A stretch of DNA of 64,000 bases from positions 508,001 to 572,000 of the forward strand of contig PMSV01000023.1 of NCBI GenBank assembly GCA_003168265.1, given 5' to 3'. The notes under the pieces were generated by a model, which ran no database searches, was not told the origin of the DNA, and worked only from the letters and a program-made list of their open reading frames with translations. Source of the DNA: Chitinophagaceae bacterium. Its GTDB lineage: Bacteria > Bacteroidota > Bacteroidia > Chitinophagales > Chitinophagaceae. How positions within the stretch are numbered: the stretch's first letter is position 1; each line of letters begins with the position of its first letter. Positions 9,749 to 18,172 of the stretch are shown here, in pieces. A program made the position numbers and the translations under genes.

Positions 9749-9997
9749 GTAATAAAGATTATAAATGAAAAAAACTGACTCGGAATTCTTAGCTACAATA
9801 AACTGAGGTTACTAACTGAAAAGGAAGTTGCGACAGCATACAGTATGGCTTTAAAATAACTGAGTTATTGTAAAGATAGGATTTTTTATCACTTTTAGAA
9901 ATTTTCCCAAAATTATCAGCCGCCTCAAATTGACTGGTAAAAACTCCTTTTTGTAATAAATTCCGGGTCCAAAATGCAGGAATTGTCCAAAAAATAA

Positions 9998-10022
9998 AAA
10001 AGCCATGGGTCACGTGGCTTTT
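9998..10022 (-). terminator. Rho-independent terminator of the ribosomal protein operon
   Basis: An 8-bp stem aaaagcca/tggctttt with a 9-nt loop lies 24 nt beyond the rplI stop. On the minus strand it is followed by a T-rich run (tttttatttttt). This marks the end of the rpsF-rpsR-rplI transcript. The rest of the 9749-10045 gap shows no further gene. Confidence 0.75.
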
Positions 10023-10045
10023 CAGGTATTTTTTTCAGGAGATTT

Positions 10046-10498
10046 TTATTCAGCTACTACTTCAAATTCGATTTCAATTTCATTGCCATTGCCAAAATCA
10101 ACTTTAGCCTTATAACTTCCCAATTCCTTGACTTCGTCCAGGATCTGGATTCTGCGACGGTCCACTTCGTAACCCTTTTGGTCACGGATCGCACGGGCTA
10201 ATTGCACTGAGGTTACACTTCCGAAAATCTTCCCGCTAGTGCCGGTCTTGGCTCCAATTTTCAGCGGGCCTTCTTTCAGCTTGGAAGTTACCTGGTTTAA
10301 TTCAGCCAATAATTTTTCCTCCTTCTTATGCCGCTGCTTCAATTTTTCCTCTAGTTGCTTAAGATTGGAAGGGTTGGCTTCTATTGCTAACTTTTTAGGG
10401 ATCAGGTAATTACGTGCATAACCATTTTTCACACTGACTTTTTCGTGTGCGGCTCCCAGGTTGTCTACATCCTGTATTAATATAATTTCCATTATCAA
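10046..10498 (-). CDS. rplI: 50S ribosomal protein L9
   Basis: The 150-residue protein has the L9 N-terminal RNA-binding domain (DVDNLGAAHEKVSVKNGYARNYLIP), a long connecting helix rich in Lys and Glu, and the C-terminal domain. L9 binds 23S rRNA at the base of the L1 stalk and helps maintain frame. It is the last gene of the rpsF-rpsR-rplI operon and is separated from rpsR by 115 nt that carry a short tandem repeat. The start could be either of the first two methionines (MIMEII). The assignment is secure. Confidence 0.97.
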   Translation of the reverse strand: MIMEIILIQDVDNLGAAHEKVSVKNGYARNYLIPKKLAIEANPSNLKQLEEKLKQRHKKEEKLLAELNQVTSKLKEGPLKIGAKTGTSGKIFGSVTSVQLARAIRDQKGYEVDRRRIQILDEVKELGSYKAKVDFGNGNEIEIEFEVVAE

Positions 10499-10580
10499 TT
10501 TGTTTGTTCACCTTTTCCCAATCTAGCCTTAGGCTATACTGTCACCTGACGAACAGGATTAGGGTGAGTGTTGACTAAAC

Positions 10581-10613
10581 TATTTTCTAAATATTTTCTA
10601 AATATTTTCTAAT
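10581..10613. repeat. 11-bp tandem repeat, three copies, between rpsR and rplI
   Basis: The unit tattttctaaa is present three times in direct succession, the last copy differing in its final base, directly after the rpsR stop (minus strand). On the transcribed strand this is an A-rich unstructured spacer. It may arise from slippage or may enhance rplI translation. No function is demonstrated. Confidence 0.85.
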
Positions 10614-10880
10614 CTATTTCAAAAGATCCGTAACATAGGGCAACAGCGCCATTTGTCTTGCTTTTTTCACAGCATCGGATACCTTACGCTGGTATTTTAA
10701 CGAGTTACCCGTAATTCGCCGGGGTAATAATTTTCCCTGCTCATTCAGGAATTTTTTCAGGAACTCGGCATCTTTATAATCAATGTATTTGATGCCATAT
10801 TTTTTAAACCGGCAAAATTTCTTGGCGCGCTTCTCCGGTTTAATAGCTGTGAGATACTTGATTTCATTTGCTTTTGCCAT
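10614..10880 (-). CDS. rpsR: 30S ribosomal protein S18
   Basis: The 88-residue protein has the diagnostic S18 core [13 protein letters not shown] followed by [11 protein letters not shown] and the basic C-terminal helix ending in VTDLLK. S18 binds S6 and 16S rRNA in the platform of the 30S subunit. It lies 2 nt after rpsF, as expected for the conserved S6-S18 pair, and before rplI. No cysteine zinc-ribbon variant is present. The assignment is secure. Confidence 0.97.
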   Translation of the reverse strand: MAKANEIKYLTAIKPEKRAKKFCRFKKYGIKYIDYKDAEFLKKFLNEQGKLLPRRITGNSLKYQRKVSDAVKKARQMALLPYVTDLLK

Positions 10881-10882
10881 GA

Positions 10883-11236
10883 CTATACCTCCGCTATTTT
10901 GTTTCCTGTTGGTACGCCGCTTCTTTTTCTGGCATTGTACTCGACGGCGTATTTATCGAGTTTGGTAACCATGGAACGCAGGATGGATTCATCCCGGAGA
11001 ATCTGGATGTCCAGTTTCTCATTGAAGTCGGATGGCGCACTGTACTCCAGAACCCAGTACAAGCCTGTGGTTTTTTTCTGGATCGGGTACGTCAGTGATT
11101 TTAGTCCCCATGGTTTATCGTGCAGAACCTGACCTCCATTGTCTTTGACAAAAGCCAGGTATTTTTTCTGAGTGGATTTGTATTCCTCTTCAGAAAGCAC
11201 GGGAGTAAAAATCACCATCAATTCATAATTGCTCAT
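10883..11236 (-). CDS. rpsF: 30S ribosomal protein S6
   Basis: The 117-residue protein starts [12 protein letters not shown] and contains the S6 stretch [20 protein letters not shown]6 forms a heterodimer with S18 on the 30S platform. It is the first gene of the rpsF-rpsR-rplI operon. The ssb gene that sits between rpsF and rpsR in many bacteria is absent, as is usual in Bacteroidota. An exact Bacteroidota promoter lies 46-76 nt upstream. Confidence 0.97.
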   Translation of the reverse strand: MSNYELMVIFTPVLSEEEYKSTQKKYLAFVKDNGGQVLHDKPWGLKSLTYPIQKKTTGLYWVLEYSAPSDFNEKLDIQILRDESILRSMVTKLDKYAVEYNARKRSGVPTGNKIAEV

Positions 11237-11281
11237 TTAATACCGTGATTTTGGTGAATAATTTGGTTTAAAAATGGGCTG

Positions 11282-11312
11282 CAAAAGTAAGGCTTTAACT
11301 GCATAAGGCAAA
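11282..11312 (-). promoter_or_regulatory. Consensus Bacteroidota promoter of the rpsF operon
   Basis: On the minus strand TTTG (11312-11309) is followed by exactly 19 nt and TACTTTTG (11289-11282), a perfect match to TTTG-N19-TAnnTTTG. It is the best promoter in the window and supports the phylum call. Confidence 0.85.
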
Positions 11313-11467
11313 ATTGAACATTGGAATCTTCCCATGATTACCGGACAGACTCTTTGTCAGACTTTCACCTATGGCATTTTCTTTGATATTTGGGCTCGGA
11401 AAAACCGCCGGTCTTCCTGCAATATAGATCGCCCGGAGGAATTTGTTAGTGAGTATAACTTAAATAT

Positions 11468-13366
11468 TTGAAAATCAACAACATTATGTCAAAAGGTTCG
11501 ATTCGGGTAAGTACGGAGAATATTTTTCCAATTATTAAAAAATTCCTTTACAGCGATCATGAGATATTCCTGCGGGAACTGGTGAGCAATGCCATTGATG
11601 CCACCCAGAAATTAAAGACGCTTTTTTCACTTGGAGAGGCAAAGGGGGAAATCGGGGACCTCAGGATCGTGATCAAATTGAACGCAGCGGAAAAAACGAT
11701 TAGTATCTCGGACAGGGGAATTGGCATGAACGCAGAAGAGATCGATAAATACATCAACCAGGTGGCTCTTTCCGGAGCAGAGGAATTCGTGAAAAAATAT
11801 AAGGGACAAAATGAGCACAATATCATAGGAAAATTCGGCCTTGGTTTTTATTCTGCATTTATGGTCAGTGAAAAAGTGGAGGTATTGAGCAAGAGCTACA
11901 GGGAAGGGTCAAAGGCCGTTCACTGGGATTGCGATGGTAGCCCTGAATTCAATATTGAAGAGGCTTCAAAGCAAGATCGCGGAACCGATATCGTCCTCCA
12001 TATCAACGAAGAAAGCAAGGAGTTTCTGGATGGTTCCCGCCTTAAATCCATTCTTTCCAAGTTCTGCAAATTCCTGCCAATACCAATTTATTTCACAGAC
12101 TCTGCCGATTCAGGCGAGAAGGAAGGAGAGGAGAAACCAATCAACAATACCAGTCCCATCTGGATAAGGAAACCTTCGGAACTCAGCAAGGAGGATTACG
12201 AAAAATTTTACCAGGAACTTTATCCGTTCAGCGAAACACCTCTTTTTTGGATCCATCTGAATGTGGACTATCCTTTCAACCTGACAGGAATTCTTTATTT
12301 CCCCCGCATAAAGCAAACCTATGAGATACAAAAGGACAAAATCCAGCTCTATTGCAATCAGGTGTATGTGACGGATGAGGTGAAAGATATTGTGCCTGAA
12401 TTCCTGATGCTATTGCATGGAGTGATCGATAGCCCGGATATCCCCTTGAATGTAAGCCGGAGCTATCTGCAAGGCGATCCGAATGTGAAAAAGATCAACA
12501 ACCATATCACTAAAAAAGTCGCAGATAAATTGGAAGAGATGTTCAGGAACGAGAGAAAGGAGTTCGAAGAAAAATGGGATAGCCTGGGTCTTTTTGTCAA
12601 GTACGGAATGATGACTGATGATAAATTTCTCGAAAAAGCGAACAAATTCCATATCATGGAGGACGCTGAAGAGAAAAAATTCTACACGTTAGAGGAATAC
12701 AGGAACGAAACCGAAGCCTTGCAAAAGAACAAGGAAGGGAAATTAGTTATCCTTTATACCACAAATCCCGTTCAACAGCATAGTTATATCAAACACGCCC
12801 AGGAAAAGGGCTATAAGGTGGTAAGATTGGAGACATTGGTAGATGCGGGTTTCATAAACCAAATGGAAATGAAATGGGAAAATGTTCATTTCACCAGAGT
12901 GGACTCTGAAATAACTGATAACCTGATAGATAAAGCGGAAATTACAAATACAGTGCTTAGCACAGAGGAAGAAGGGAAATTGAAAGAATTATTCAATTTC
13001 CAGGTACCAGATCTCCATTTGAATGTGGAGATCAAAGGCCTTAATCCGGAATCTGCTCCTGTCATTGCGACAAGACCGGAATTTATGCGTAGAATGAAAG
13101 ATATGGCTGCCCTCCAGGGTTCTATGGGAGGGTTTTACGGAAATATGCCGGATGAGGTCAATCTTACTGTTAATGGGAACCATCCTATTTTTCAACAGGT
13201 CCTGAAAGAGGCTGATAACGATAAACAATCCAAGATCGTCCATAACCTTGCAGATCTTGCCCTTTTATCCCAGGGCTTGCTGAAAGGAAATCAATTGACG
13301 GATTTTATCGGACGCAGTATCGATCTGCTCGAAGGCTCGAAAGGGAAGATCATACTGGAAGCATAG
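11468..13366 (+). CDS. htpG: Molecular chaperone HtpG (Hsp90)
   Basis: The 632-residue bacterial Hsp90 has the N-terminal GHKL ATPase domain (RELVSNAIDA, the ISDRGIGM turn, and a lid ending in GKFGLGFYSAFM), a middle domain with the conserved NVSRSYLQ region, and a C-terminal dimerisation domain. It lacks the eukaryotic MEEVD tail, as expected. The open frame extends to a TTG at 11468, but the ATG at 11486 (MSKGSIRVSTEN) matches the usual N-terminus and is preferred. Its 3' end overlaps the convergent recJ by 17 nt. It is probably stress-regulated, though no CIRCE-like repeat was found in the 230-nt upstream gap shared with rpsF. Confidence 0.97.
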   Translation: MKINNIMSKGSIRVSTENIFPIIKKFLYSDHEIFLRELVSNAIDATQKLKTLFSLGEAKGEIGDLRIVIKLNAAEKTISISDRGIGMNAEEIDKYINQVALSGAEEFVKKYKGQNEHNIIGKFGLGFYSAFMVSEKVEVLSKSYREGSKAVHWDCDGSPEFNIEEASKQDRGTDIVLHINEESKEFLDGSRLKSILSKFCKFLPIPIYFTDSADSGEKEGEEKPINNTSPIWIRKPSELSKEDYEKFYQELYPFSETPLFWIHLNVDYPFNLTGILYFPRIKQTYEIQKDKIQLYCNQVYVTDEVKDIVPEFLMLLHGVIDSPDIPLNVSRSYLQGDPNVKKINNHITKKVADKLEEMFRNERKEFEEKWDSLGLFVKYGMMTDDKFLEKANKFHIMEDAEEKKFYTLEEYRNETEALQKNKEGKLVILYTTNPVQQHSYIKHAQEKGYKVVRLETLVDAGFINQMEMKWENVHFTRVDSEITDNLIDKAEITNTVLSTEEEGKLKELFNFQVPDLHLNVEIKGLNPESAPVIATRPEFMRRMKDMAALQGSMGGFYGNMPDEVNLTVNGNHPIFQQVLKEADNDKQSKIVHNLADLALLSQGLLKGNQLTDFIGRSIDLLEGSKGKIILEA

Positions 13367-15083
13367 TATTGAATTCTATTGTTTGAATCCTCATATCAAT
13401 CACTTTCAACTGAAGCTTTTTTTGTCCATTCCATTCGTTTTCATCCAGAGTGAAAACGATATCCAGTGGTTTTCCGGATAATAAGAGGGTAAATTTTTCC
13501 GACATATTGAAGCCAATTCCGGTTAGAGTTAATCCGTCCTGTACCAGTGAAAATCGAATATGCCGTTCTTTGACGATCCTGGAATATCCTGATTCATTTA
13601 CGCTTCTTACTATAAACACGGGTTTTCTGTTTTCGGGACCGAATGGTTCCATTTGCAGAATAATCCGATAAAAGGAATCTTTGATATCCCTGAAATGAAT
13701 TTCAGCATCAATCAGAATCTCAGGGATTAACATATGCGGTTCGAGCCTGGACGAAACCACCTCTTCAAATTTCATCCTGAATGCCTCTATTTTTTCCGGC
13801 AATAAGGTTAGTCCGGCTGCGGCAAAATGCCCCCCATAACCAAGTAAGGTTTCACGACATTCATGAATGGCTTCATATAAATTAAAGCCTTTGACGCTTC
13901 GGGCGCTTCCGGACAAAACTTCGCCGCTTTGGGTAAGGACTACGGTAGGACGATAATATTTTTCAATAAGCCTGGAGGCGACGATGCCTACGACTCCTTT
14001 ATGCCAGTGAGGCTGGTAAACGACGGTCGATTTATTTTTATATGCATACTGGTCTCGTTCAATAATGGCTAAGGCTTCCTCAGTAATACTTGCATCCGCT
14101 TCCTTTCGATCTGAATTGTCCGAATGAAGCATTTTTGCATAAGCCTGCGCTTTTTCAGGGGTTTCAGCGACAAATAGCTGAACTGCCTTACTTGCATCGT
14201 CCATCCGGCCCGCAGCATTGATCCTGGGGGCTATCATAAAAACCAGATCATGAAAATGAATTTCATGCTCAATTCCGCTAAGGCCTGCGAGGGCACGTAT
14301 ACCGAAATTAGGCCGATCATTTGCTTTTTTGAGACCATGATAGGCAAGTATCCTGTTCTCGCCATTTAGGGGTACTATATCCGCTGCTATAGCCGTAGCG
14401 ACCAGATCGAGATACTGATTGGCGACCACCTGAGGGTCCAGGTTTAATTGATGGCAAAGGGCAATGATCAATTTATATCCGATACCGCAACCACAAAGTT
14501 CTTTGTATGGATAAGGACATCCGATTTGCTTGGGATTGAGAATTGCTATGGCAGGAGGAAGGACCGAATCGGGGAGATGATGATCACAAACAATAAACTC
14601 TATTCCTTTTTCTAAAGCATATCCGATCAGGCCGGCGGATTTGATCCCGCAATCAAGGGCAATAACCAATTGGAAACCATTACCGGATGCAAAATCAATT
14701 CCTGCAGTTGAAATTCCGTAGCCTTCCCGGTACCGATGGGGTATATAAAAATCGACAATATTAGAGTCAAAATATTTCTTCAGAAAGTCATAAACACAGG
14801 CTATTGAGGTGGTTCCGTCCACATCATAATCTCCATACACCAGTATTTTTTCACGCCTATCACGAGCCTGGAGGATTCGATTTACTGCTAAATCCATGTC
14901 CTTCATCAGCCAGGGGTCATTCAACAGATTAAGGTCAGGCCGAAAAAAGGCCTTAGCTTCTTCAAAATTCCGGATTCCTCTTTCTGCCAGTATGCGGGTG
15001 ATTGCCGGGTGAATGTGCAATGATTCCTGCAATCCTTTCGCTATTGTTTCTTCAAATTCAGTGATGGTCCATTTCTTATTCAT
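13350..15083 (-). CDS. recJ: Single-stranded-DNA-specific exonuclease RecJ
   Basis: From the ATG at 15083 (MNKKWTITEF) the protein has about 577 residues, normal for RecJ. The DHH phosphoesterase motifs are clear: YGDYDVDGTTS, ALDCGIKS and VCDHHLPD, followed by the DHHA1 motif GGHFAAAGLTL and an OB-fold tail. RecJ degrades 5'-ended single strands with manganese or magnesium in recombination and mismatch repair. The open frame extends upstream to 15176, but that would overlap the prenyl synthase gene and adds unconserved residues. The start lies 26 nt after the stop of the upstream prenyl synthase, suggesting cotranscription. The last 17 nt overlap the 3' end of htpG. Confidence 0.95.
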   Translation of the reverse strand: MNKKWTITEFEETIAKGLQESLHIHPAITRILAERGIRNFEEAKAFFRPDLNLLNDPWLMKDMDLAVNRILQARDRREKILVYGDYDVDGTTSIACVYDFLKKYFDSNIVDFYIPHRYREGYGISTAGIDFASGNGFQLVIALDCGIKSAGLIGYALEKGIEFIVCDHHLPDSVLPPAIAILNPKQIGCPYPYKELCGCGIGYKLIIALCHQLNLDPQVVANQYLDLVATAIAADIVPLNGENRILAYHGLKKANDRPNFGIRALAGLSGIEHEIHFHDLVFMIAPRINAAGRMDDASKAVQLFVAETPEKAQAYAKMLHSDNSDRKEADASITEEALAIIERDQYAYKNKSTVVYQPHWHKGVVGIVASRLIEKYYRPTVVLTQSGEVLSGSARSVKGFNLYEAIHECRETLLGYGGHFAAAGLTLLPEKIEAFRMKFEEVVSSRLEPHMLIPEILIDAEIHFRDIKDSFYRIILQMEPFGPENRKPVFIVRSVNESGYSRIVKERHIRFSLVQDGLTLTGIGFNMSEKFTLLLSGKPLDIVFTLDENEWNGQKKLQLKVIDMRIQTIEFNTMLPV

Positions 15084-15108
15084 AGATAAAATTGAGAAAG
15101 AGCCGGAA

Positions 15109-16071
15109 TTAATATTTTCTCCCGGTGGTAAACTGGACGAGTTCTTCAAGGCCTTTTCGGGTTTCACTGTCTTCAAATTCTGTTAACAACTGCATGGCTT
15201 CATCCCGGTATCGGTTCATTACCCTGATGCTGTATTCGATACCGCCCGCCTCTTTCACTTTACTTAATATATATTGGACTTTTTCAGGGTTCTTATTCTG
15301 GTTCCTGAGTATGTAGATCAATTCCCTGCGAAGGGGTCTTTGGGCCTGGTTGATGGTATAAATCAGGGGCAATGTGATCTTTTTCTCCTTAATGTCATTT
15401 CCTGTTGGTTTACCGATTGAATCATTTCCATAATCAAAAAGGTCATCCTTAATTTGGAATGCAATCCCGGTCTTTTCTCCGAATAACCGCAACTTGTCTG
15501 TTAAGGCTTCGTTTTGACTGCTGGAATAAGCACCAGCAGCACAAGCTGAGGCAAGCAAGGAGGCGGTTTTATAACGGATGATATTCAGGTAAGCATCCTC
15601 ATCCAGATTGAGTGCCCGCGATTTCTCCATTTGGGAAAGTTCCCCTTCGCTCATTTGGCGAACTGCTTCAGAAAGGATTTGCAGGATCCGAAAATCCCGG
15701 TGATCGAGGGATAGAAGCATGCCCTTAGCCAGCAGATAGTCACCTACTAACACCGAAATCTTTGATTTCCAAAGGGCATAGGTGGAAAAAAAGCCCCTTC
15801 TTTCGTAGGATTCGTCAACCACATCGTCATGGACAAGGCTGGCGGTATGCAATAATTCAACCAGAGAAGCCGCCCGGTAAGTGGAATCATTGATCTGCCC
15901 GCAAAGCCGCGCAGAAAGCAATACGAACATTGGCCTTAATTGCTTCCCCTTCCTGTTTACAATGAATCGCATGATCCTGTCCAGCAAAGGAACCTGGCTT
16001 TTCATGGCATCGCGGAAGGTTTTCTCAAAAACCACTAATTCCTCTTTAAGTAAATTCTGTGACAGTTTCAT
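15109..16071 (-). CDS. Polyprenyl diphosphate synthase (trans-isoprenyl, octaprenyl/heptaprenyl type)
   Basis: The 320-residue protein carries the first aspartate-rich motif D82-D-V-V-D86 in LVHDDVVDES, the second D209-D-L-F-D213, and the GKQLRP substrate loop near residue 42. These enzymes chain-elongate farnesyl diphosphate with IPP. In a menaquinone-using Bacteroidota member this most likely supplies the quinone side chain, consistent with mqnB/mqnD in the window. Chain length cannot be read by eye. It is the first gene of a probable operon with recJ. A conserved leader with a 13-codon upstream ORF immediately precedes the start (16072-16158) and is shared with the flippase gene at 44002. 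Confidence 0.93.
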   Translation of the reverse strand: MKLSQNLLKEELVVFEKTFRDAMKSQVPLLDRIMRFIVNRKGKQLRPMFVLLSARLCGQINDSTYRAASLVELLHTASLVHDDVVDESYERRGFFSTYALWKSKISVLVGDYLLAKGMLLSLDHRDFRILQILSEAVRQMSEGELSQMEKSRALNLDEDAYLNIIRYKTASLLASACAAGAYSSSQNEALTDKLRLFGEKTGIAFQIKDDLFDYGNDSIGKPTGNDIKEKKITLPLIYTINQAQRPLRRELIYILRNQNKNPEKVQYILSKVKEAGGIEYSIRVMNRYRDEAMQLLTEFEDSETRKGLEELVQFTTGRKY

Positions 16072-16158
16072 CCGAATATCTCTAGTTTTTCTGTTTGCCC
16101 GATGGAACCTCGCCTATTAATTTCCCCTGTGTGGTAAAACGCTCATGCTCGGTTTCAT
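16072..16158 (-). promoter_or_regulatory. Conserved leader element, copy A (upstream of polyprenyl synthase)
   Basis: This 87-nt stretch on the minus strand runs up to the start codon of the polyprenyl synthase. It aligns along its whole length with 43917-44001: the first 18 nt are identical (ATGAAACCGAGCATGAGC), and the last part, GGCAAAC then AAAAACT then GATATTC then GATGAA, is nearly identical. Overall identity is roughly three quarters by eye with two or three small gaps. It contains the 13-codon upstream ORF at 16117-16158. The rest of the 16072-16362 gap holds AT-rich sequence that must include promoters for both this gene and the OmpA gene. Confidence 0.75.
16117..16158 (-). CDS. Candidate 13-residue leader peptide (upstream ORF) MKPSMSVLPHRGN
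   Basis: A 13-codon ORF begins at ATG 16158 and ends TAA at 16119-16117, 45 nt before the polyprenyl synthase start. Its first six codons (MKPSMS) are identical at nucleotide level to an upstream ORF in front of the flippase at 44002, whose peptide is MKPSMSNFAHTREK. Later codons differ but keep a His and an Arg. The second TAG codon directly follows the TAA. Translation is not proven. Because the 3' part of the leader is also conserved, the RNA itself may be what matters. Confidence 0.4.
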   Translation of the reverse strand: MKPSMSVLPHRGN

Positions 16159-16362
16159 AAATGTTAAAAATGGCAAATTACTATTTTGGGCTTATTTCAG
16201 GCCAAAGCATCTTATTTTATATTTTCTTTGTCTAACAAGGGGTTAATCCACATTTTATTTGTTTTGTGTATTCAAATAAATTTGGATTTTTAACAGCTAT
16301 TTACAATTTTTGCACATTAATTCTTAGGACGGTTAAACCAAACATTCACATAAACTTCACTT

Positions 16363-18027
16363 ATGGCAAGTAAAAAGTACGCATTAATTGGTGCGATTCT
16401 ATGCCTTTCTGTGTCACTTTCATTTGCACAGGTGGGCGGGAGCTATGATTTGCGGGATTCTTCTCTCATACCAGCCAAACGAATGCCTCAGCACAACGAA
16501 TTCTTAAATAACTCCTATCCTTTTCCGGCTGAACCCCGTAATCAATGGGAAGTTGGTTTGAATGGCGGTTTCCCGTTCGGTGAAACATCCGTAAGATATT
16601 GGGGCCCAACAGGTGGCTTCGGCATCCATGCCAGAAAGGCTCTTGGTTATGTTTTCTCCTTACGCGGGGAATTTGACTGGATGAGGATAAAAGGCCTGAA
16701 CTTTGAGCCTTCTTCAGATTTCGCTAATAATCCGGCCTGGACTGCACAGGGATATACCCCCGGCGTAGACCATGTCTTTTATAATTACCGCTCTACGATC
16801 AATGAACTGAGCATCCAGGGACTTATCACTTTGAATAACCTGCGCTTCCATAGGGCTAAAACAGGTTTCAATGTGTATGGCTTCGCCGGATTTGGCCTTA
16901 CCCGCTACAATACATTTGTCGATACGCATGATGCCAGTGGAAACTACGCAACCGCTTTCGACAACCTTTTCAACCAGATCGGAGGAAGCAATTTCACATA
17001 CGGCAACAGGCATACGATTAAAAAGGATCTGAAGTCCATTATGGATGGGAAATTCGATACTCCTGCCCAGACCGACCCGGGTCAACCCAAATTGGGCGGC
17101 TGGCCTGTGTACCCCGTTTTTGTGGTGGGTGCCGGAGCTGAGTTCAAACTGAACAACAAATTCAATCTGGCTCTTGAGTATAAACAGAGTTTTCTCAGAT
17201 CCAGCCTGTTAGGTGGTCAGGAATGGCAGGAAAACGGAACTACCCAGACTGCCCTGGCTTCCCATTGGGACAGTTACAGTTATGCCAGTGTTGGCATCAA
17301 CTATAATATTGGTAAAAAATCTGTTGAACCTCTCTGGTGGCTTAACCCTTTGGATTATGCCTATAGCGAAATCAATGCCCCGCGCCATATGAAGCTCCCC
17401 AAACCGGTTTTGGATGATTCCGATGGCGATGGCGTTACCGACCAGTTCGACCTTGAACCAAATACTCCGAAGGGCTGCCCTGTTGATACTCATGGCGTTA
17501 GTCGCGATACTGATGGTGATGGCGTTCCGGATTGCAAGGACAAAGAATTGATCACTCCGACGATTTGTCAGCCGGTTGATGCAGATGGTGTCGGTAAGTG
17601 TCCGGATCCGCAATGCTGTAAGGACCTAAAAGCGTATATTGATTCCGCCGGTCCTCTGGGGCATGGAAAATGTAGCATCGGTGACCTTCCCAGCATCACT
17701 TTCAAGGGTCGTACCGTGAGCCTGACTAAAGATGGTAAGGCCCTGCTCGCAAGCATCGCTGAAAAAATGAGAAATAACCCCAATTGCAAGGTTGCAGTAA
17801 TAGGTTATGGCGAGTCGAACAAGAGCGCACAACAGCTTAGCTGGGATCGCGTGAACGAAGTAATTAAATACCTCGTTGAAAAAGAAGGTATCAGCGCAGA
17901 CCGCTTTATCTTCCGCTATGGCCAGACCAATGGTGATGAAAATACGATCGACCTGAAAGATGGTACCGGTGAAGAAGGTCCGAATACCGTTCCTGCTCCT
18001 CATCCGAATCTGAGCAAGAAAAAATAG
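16363..18027 (+). CDS. OmpA-family outer membrane protein with thrombospondin type-3-like repeats
   Basis: The 554-residue protein has a signal peptide (1-22, ending SLSFAQ), a beta-barrel-like region from about residue 55 to 320 with alternating hydrophobic strands, acidic calcium-binding repeats (DSDGDGVTDQFD and DTDGDGVPDCKD, about 350-395), and a C-terminal OmpA domain (about 440-535) that would bind peptidoglycan. Four cysteines near 405-430 flank the linker. Such proteins anchor the outer membrane to the wall. The gene has its own terminator and probably its own promoter, so it appears monocistronic. The family is clear; a specific role is not. Confidence 0.92.
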   Translation: MASKKYALIGAILCLSVSLSFAQVGGSYDLRDSSLIPAKRMPQHNEFLNNSYPFPAEPRNQWEVGLNGGFPFGETSVRYWGPTGGFGIHARKALGYVFSLRGEFDWMRIKGLNFEPSSDFANNPAWTAQGYTPGVDHVFYNYRSTINELSIQGLITLNNLRFHRAKTGFNVYGFAGFGLTRYNTFVDTHDASGNYATAFDNLFNQIGGSNFTYGNRHTIKKDLKSIMDGKFDTPAQTDPGQPKLGGWPVYPVFVVGAGAEFKLNNKFNLALEYKQSFLRSSLLGGQEWQENGTTQTALASHWDSYSYASVGINYNIGKKSVEPLWWLNPLDYAYSEINAPRHMKLPKPVLDDSDGDGVTDQFDLEPNTPKGCPVDTHGVSRDTDGDGVPDCKDKELITPTICQPVDADGVGKCPDPQCCKDLKAYIDSAGPLGHGKCSIGDLPSITFKGRTVSLTKDGKALLASIAEKMRNNPNCKVAVIGYGESNKSAQQLSWDRVNEVIKYLVEKEGISADRFIFRYGQTNGDENTIDLKDGTGEEGPNTVPAPHPNLSKKK

Positions 18028-18051
18028 TCCAATCTCCGGACTAAGTTTATA

Positions 18052-18090
18052 AAAGGAGGGTGTATCAATTCGATGCACCCTCCTTTATTT
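18052..18090 (+). terminator. Rho-independent terminator of the OmpA gene
   Basis: The stem aaaggagggtg (18052-18062) pairs with caccctccttt (18076-18086) around a 13-nt loop and is followed by a short T-rich stretch. It lies 25 nt after the stop. Confidence 0.85.
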
Positions 18091-18133
18091 ATACATTCCT
18101 TAACTTGTTGGATTTGGGCCAGATAGGAATTAC

Positions 18134-18164
18134 TTTCATTTTTGCTTAAATACAGTTAGTTTTG
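18134..18164 (+). promoter_or_regulatory. Bacteroidota-type promoter of the bamD operon
   Basis: TTTC (18134-18137), 19 nt, then TAGTTTTG (18157-18164) fits TTTG-N19-TAnnTTTG with one mismatch. The start codon at 18173 is only 8 nt beyond the -7 box, so the transcript may be leaderless or nearly so. Confidence 0.6.
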
Positions 18165-18172
18165 CAAACTTT

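Noticed and set aside
15084-15176. N-terminal extension of RecJ up to 15176
   Set aside because: It would overlap the end of the prenyl synthase gene, and the extra residues are not RecJ-like. ATG 15083 fits the family.
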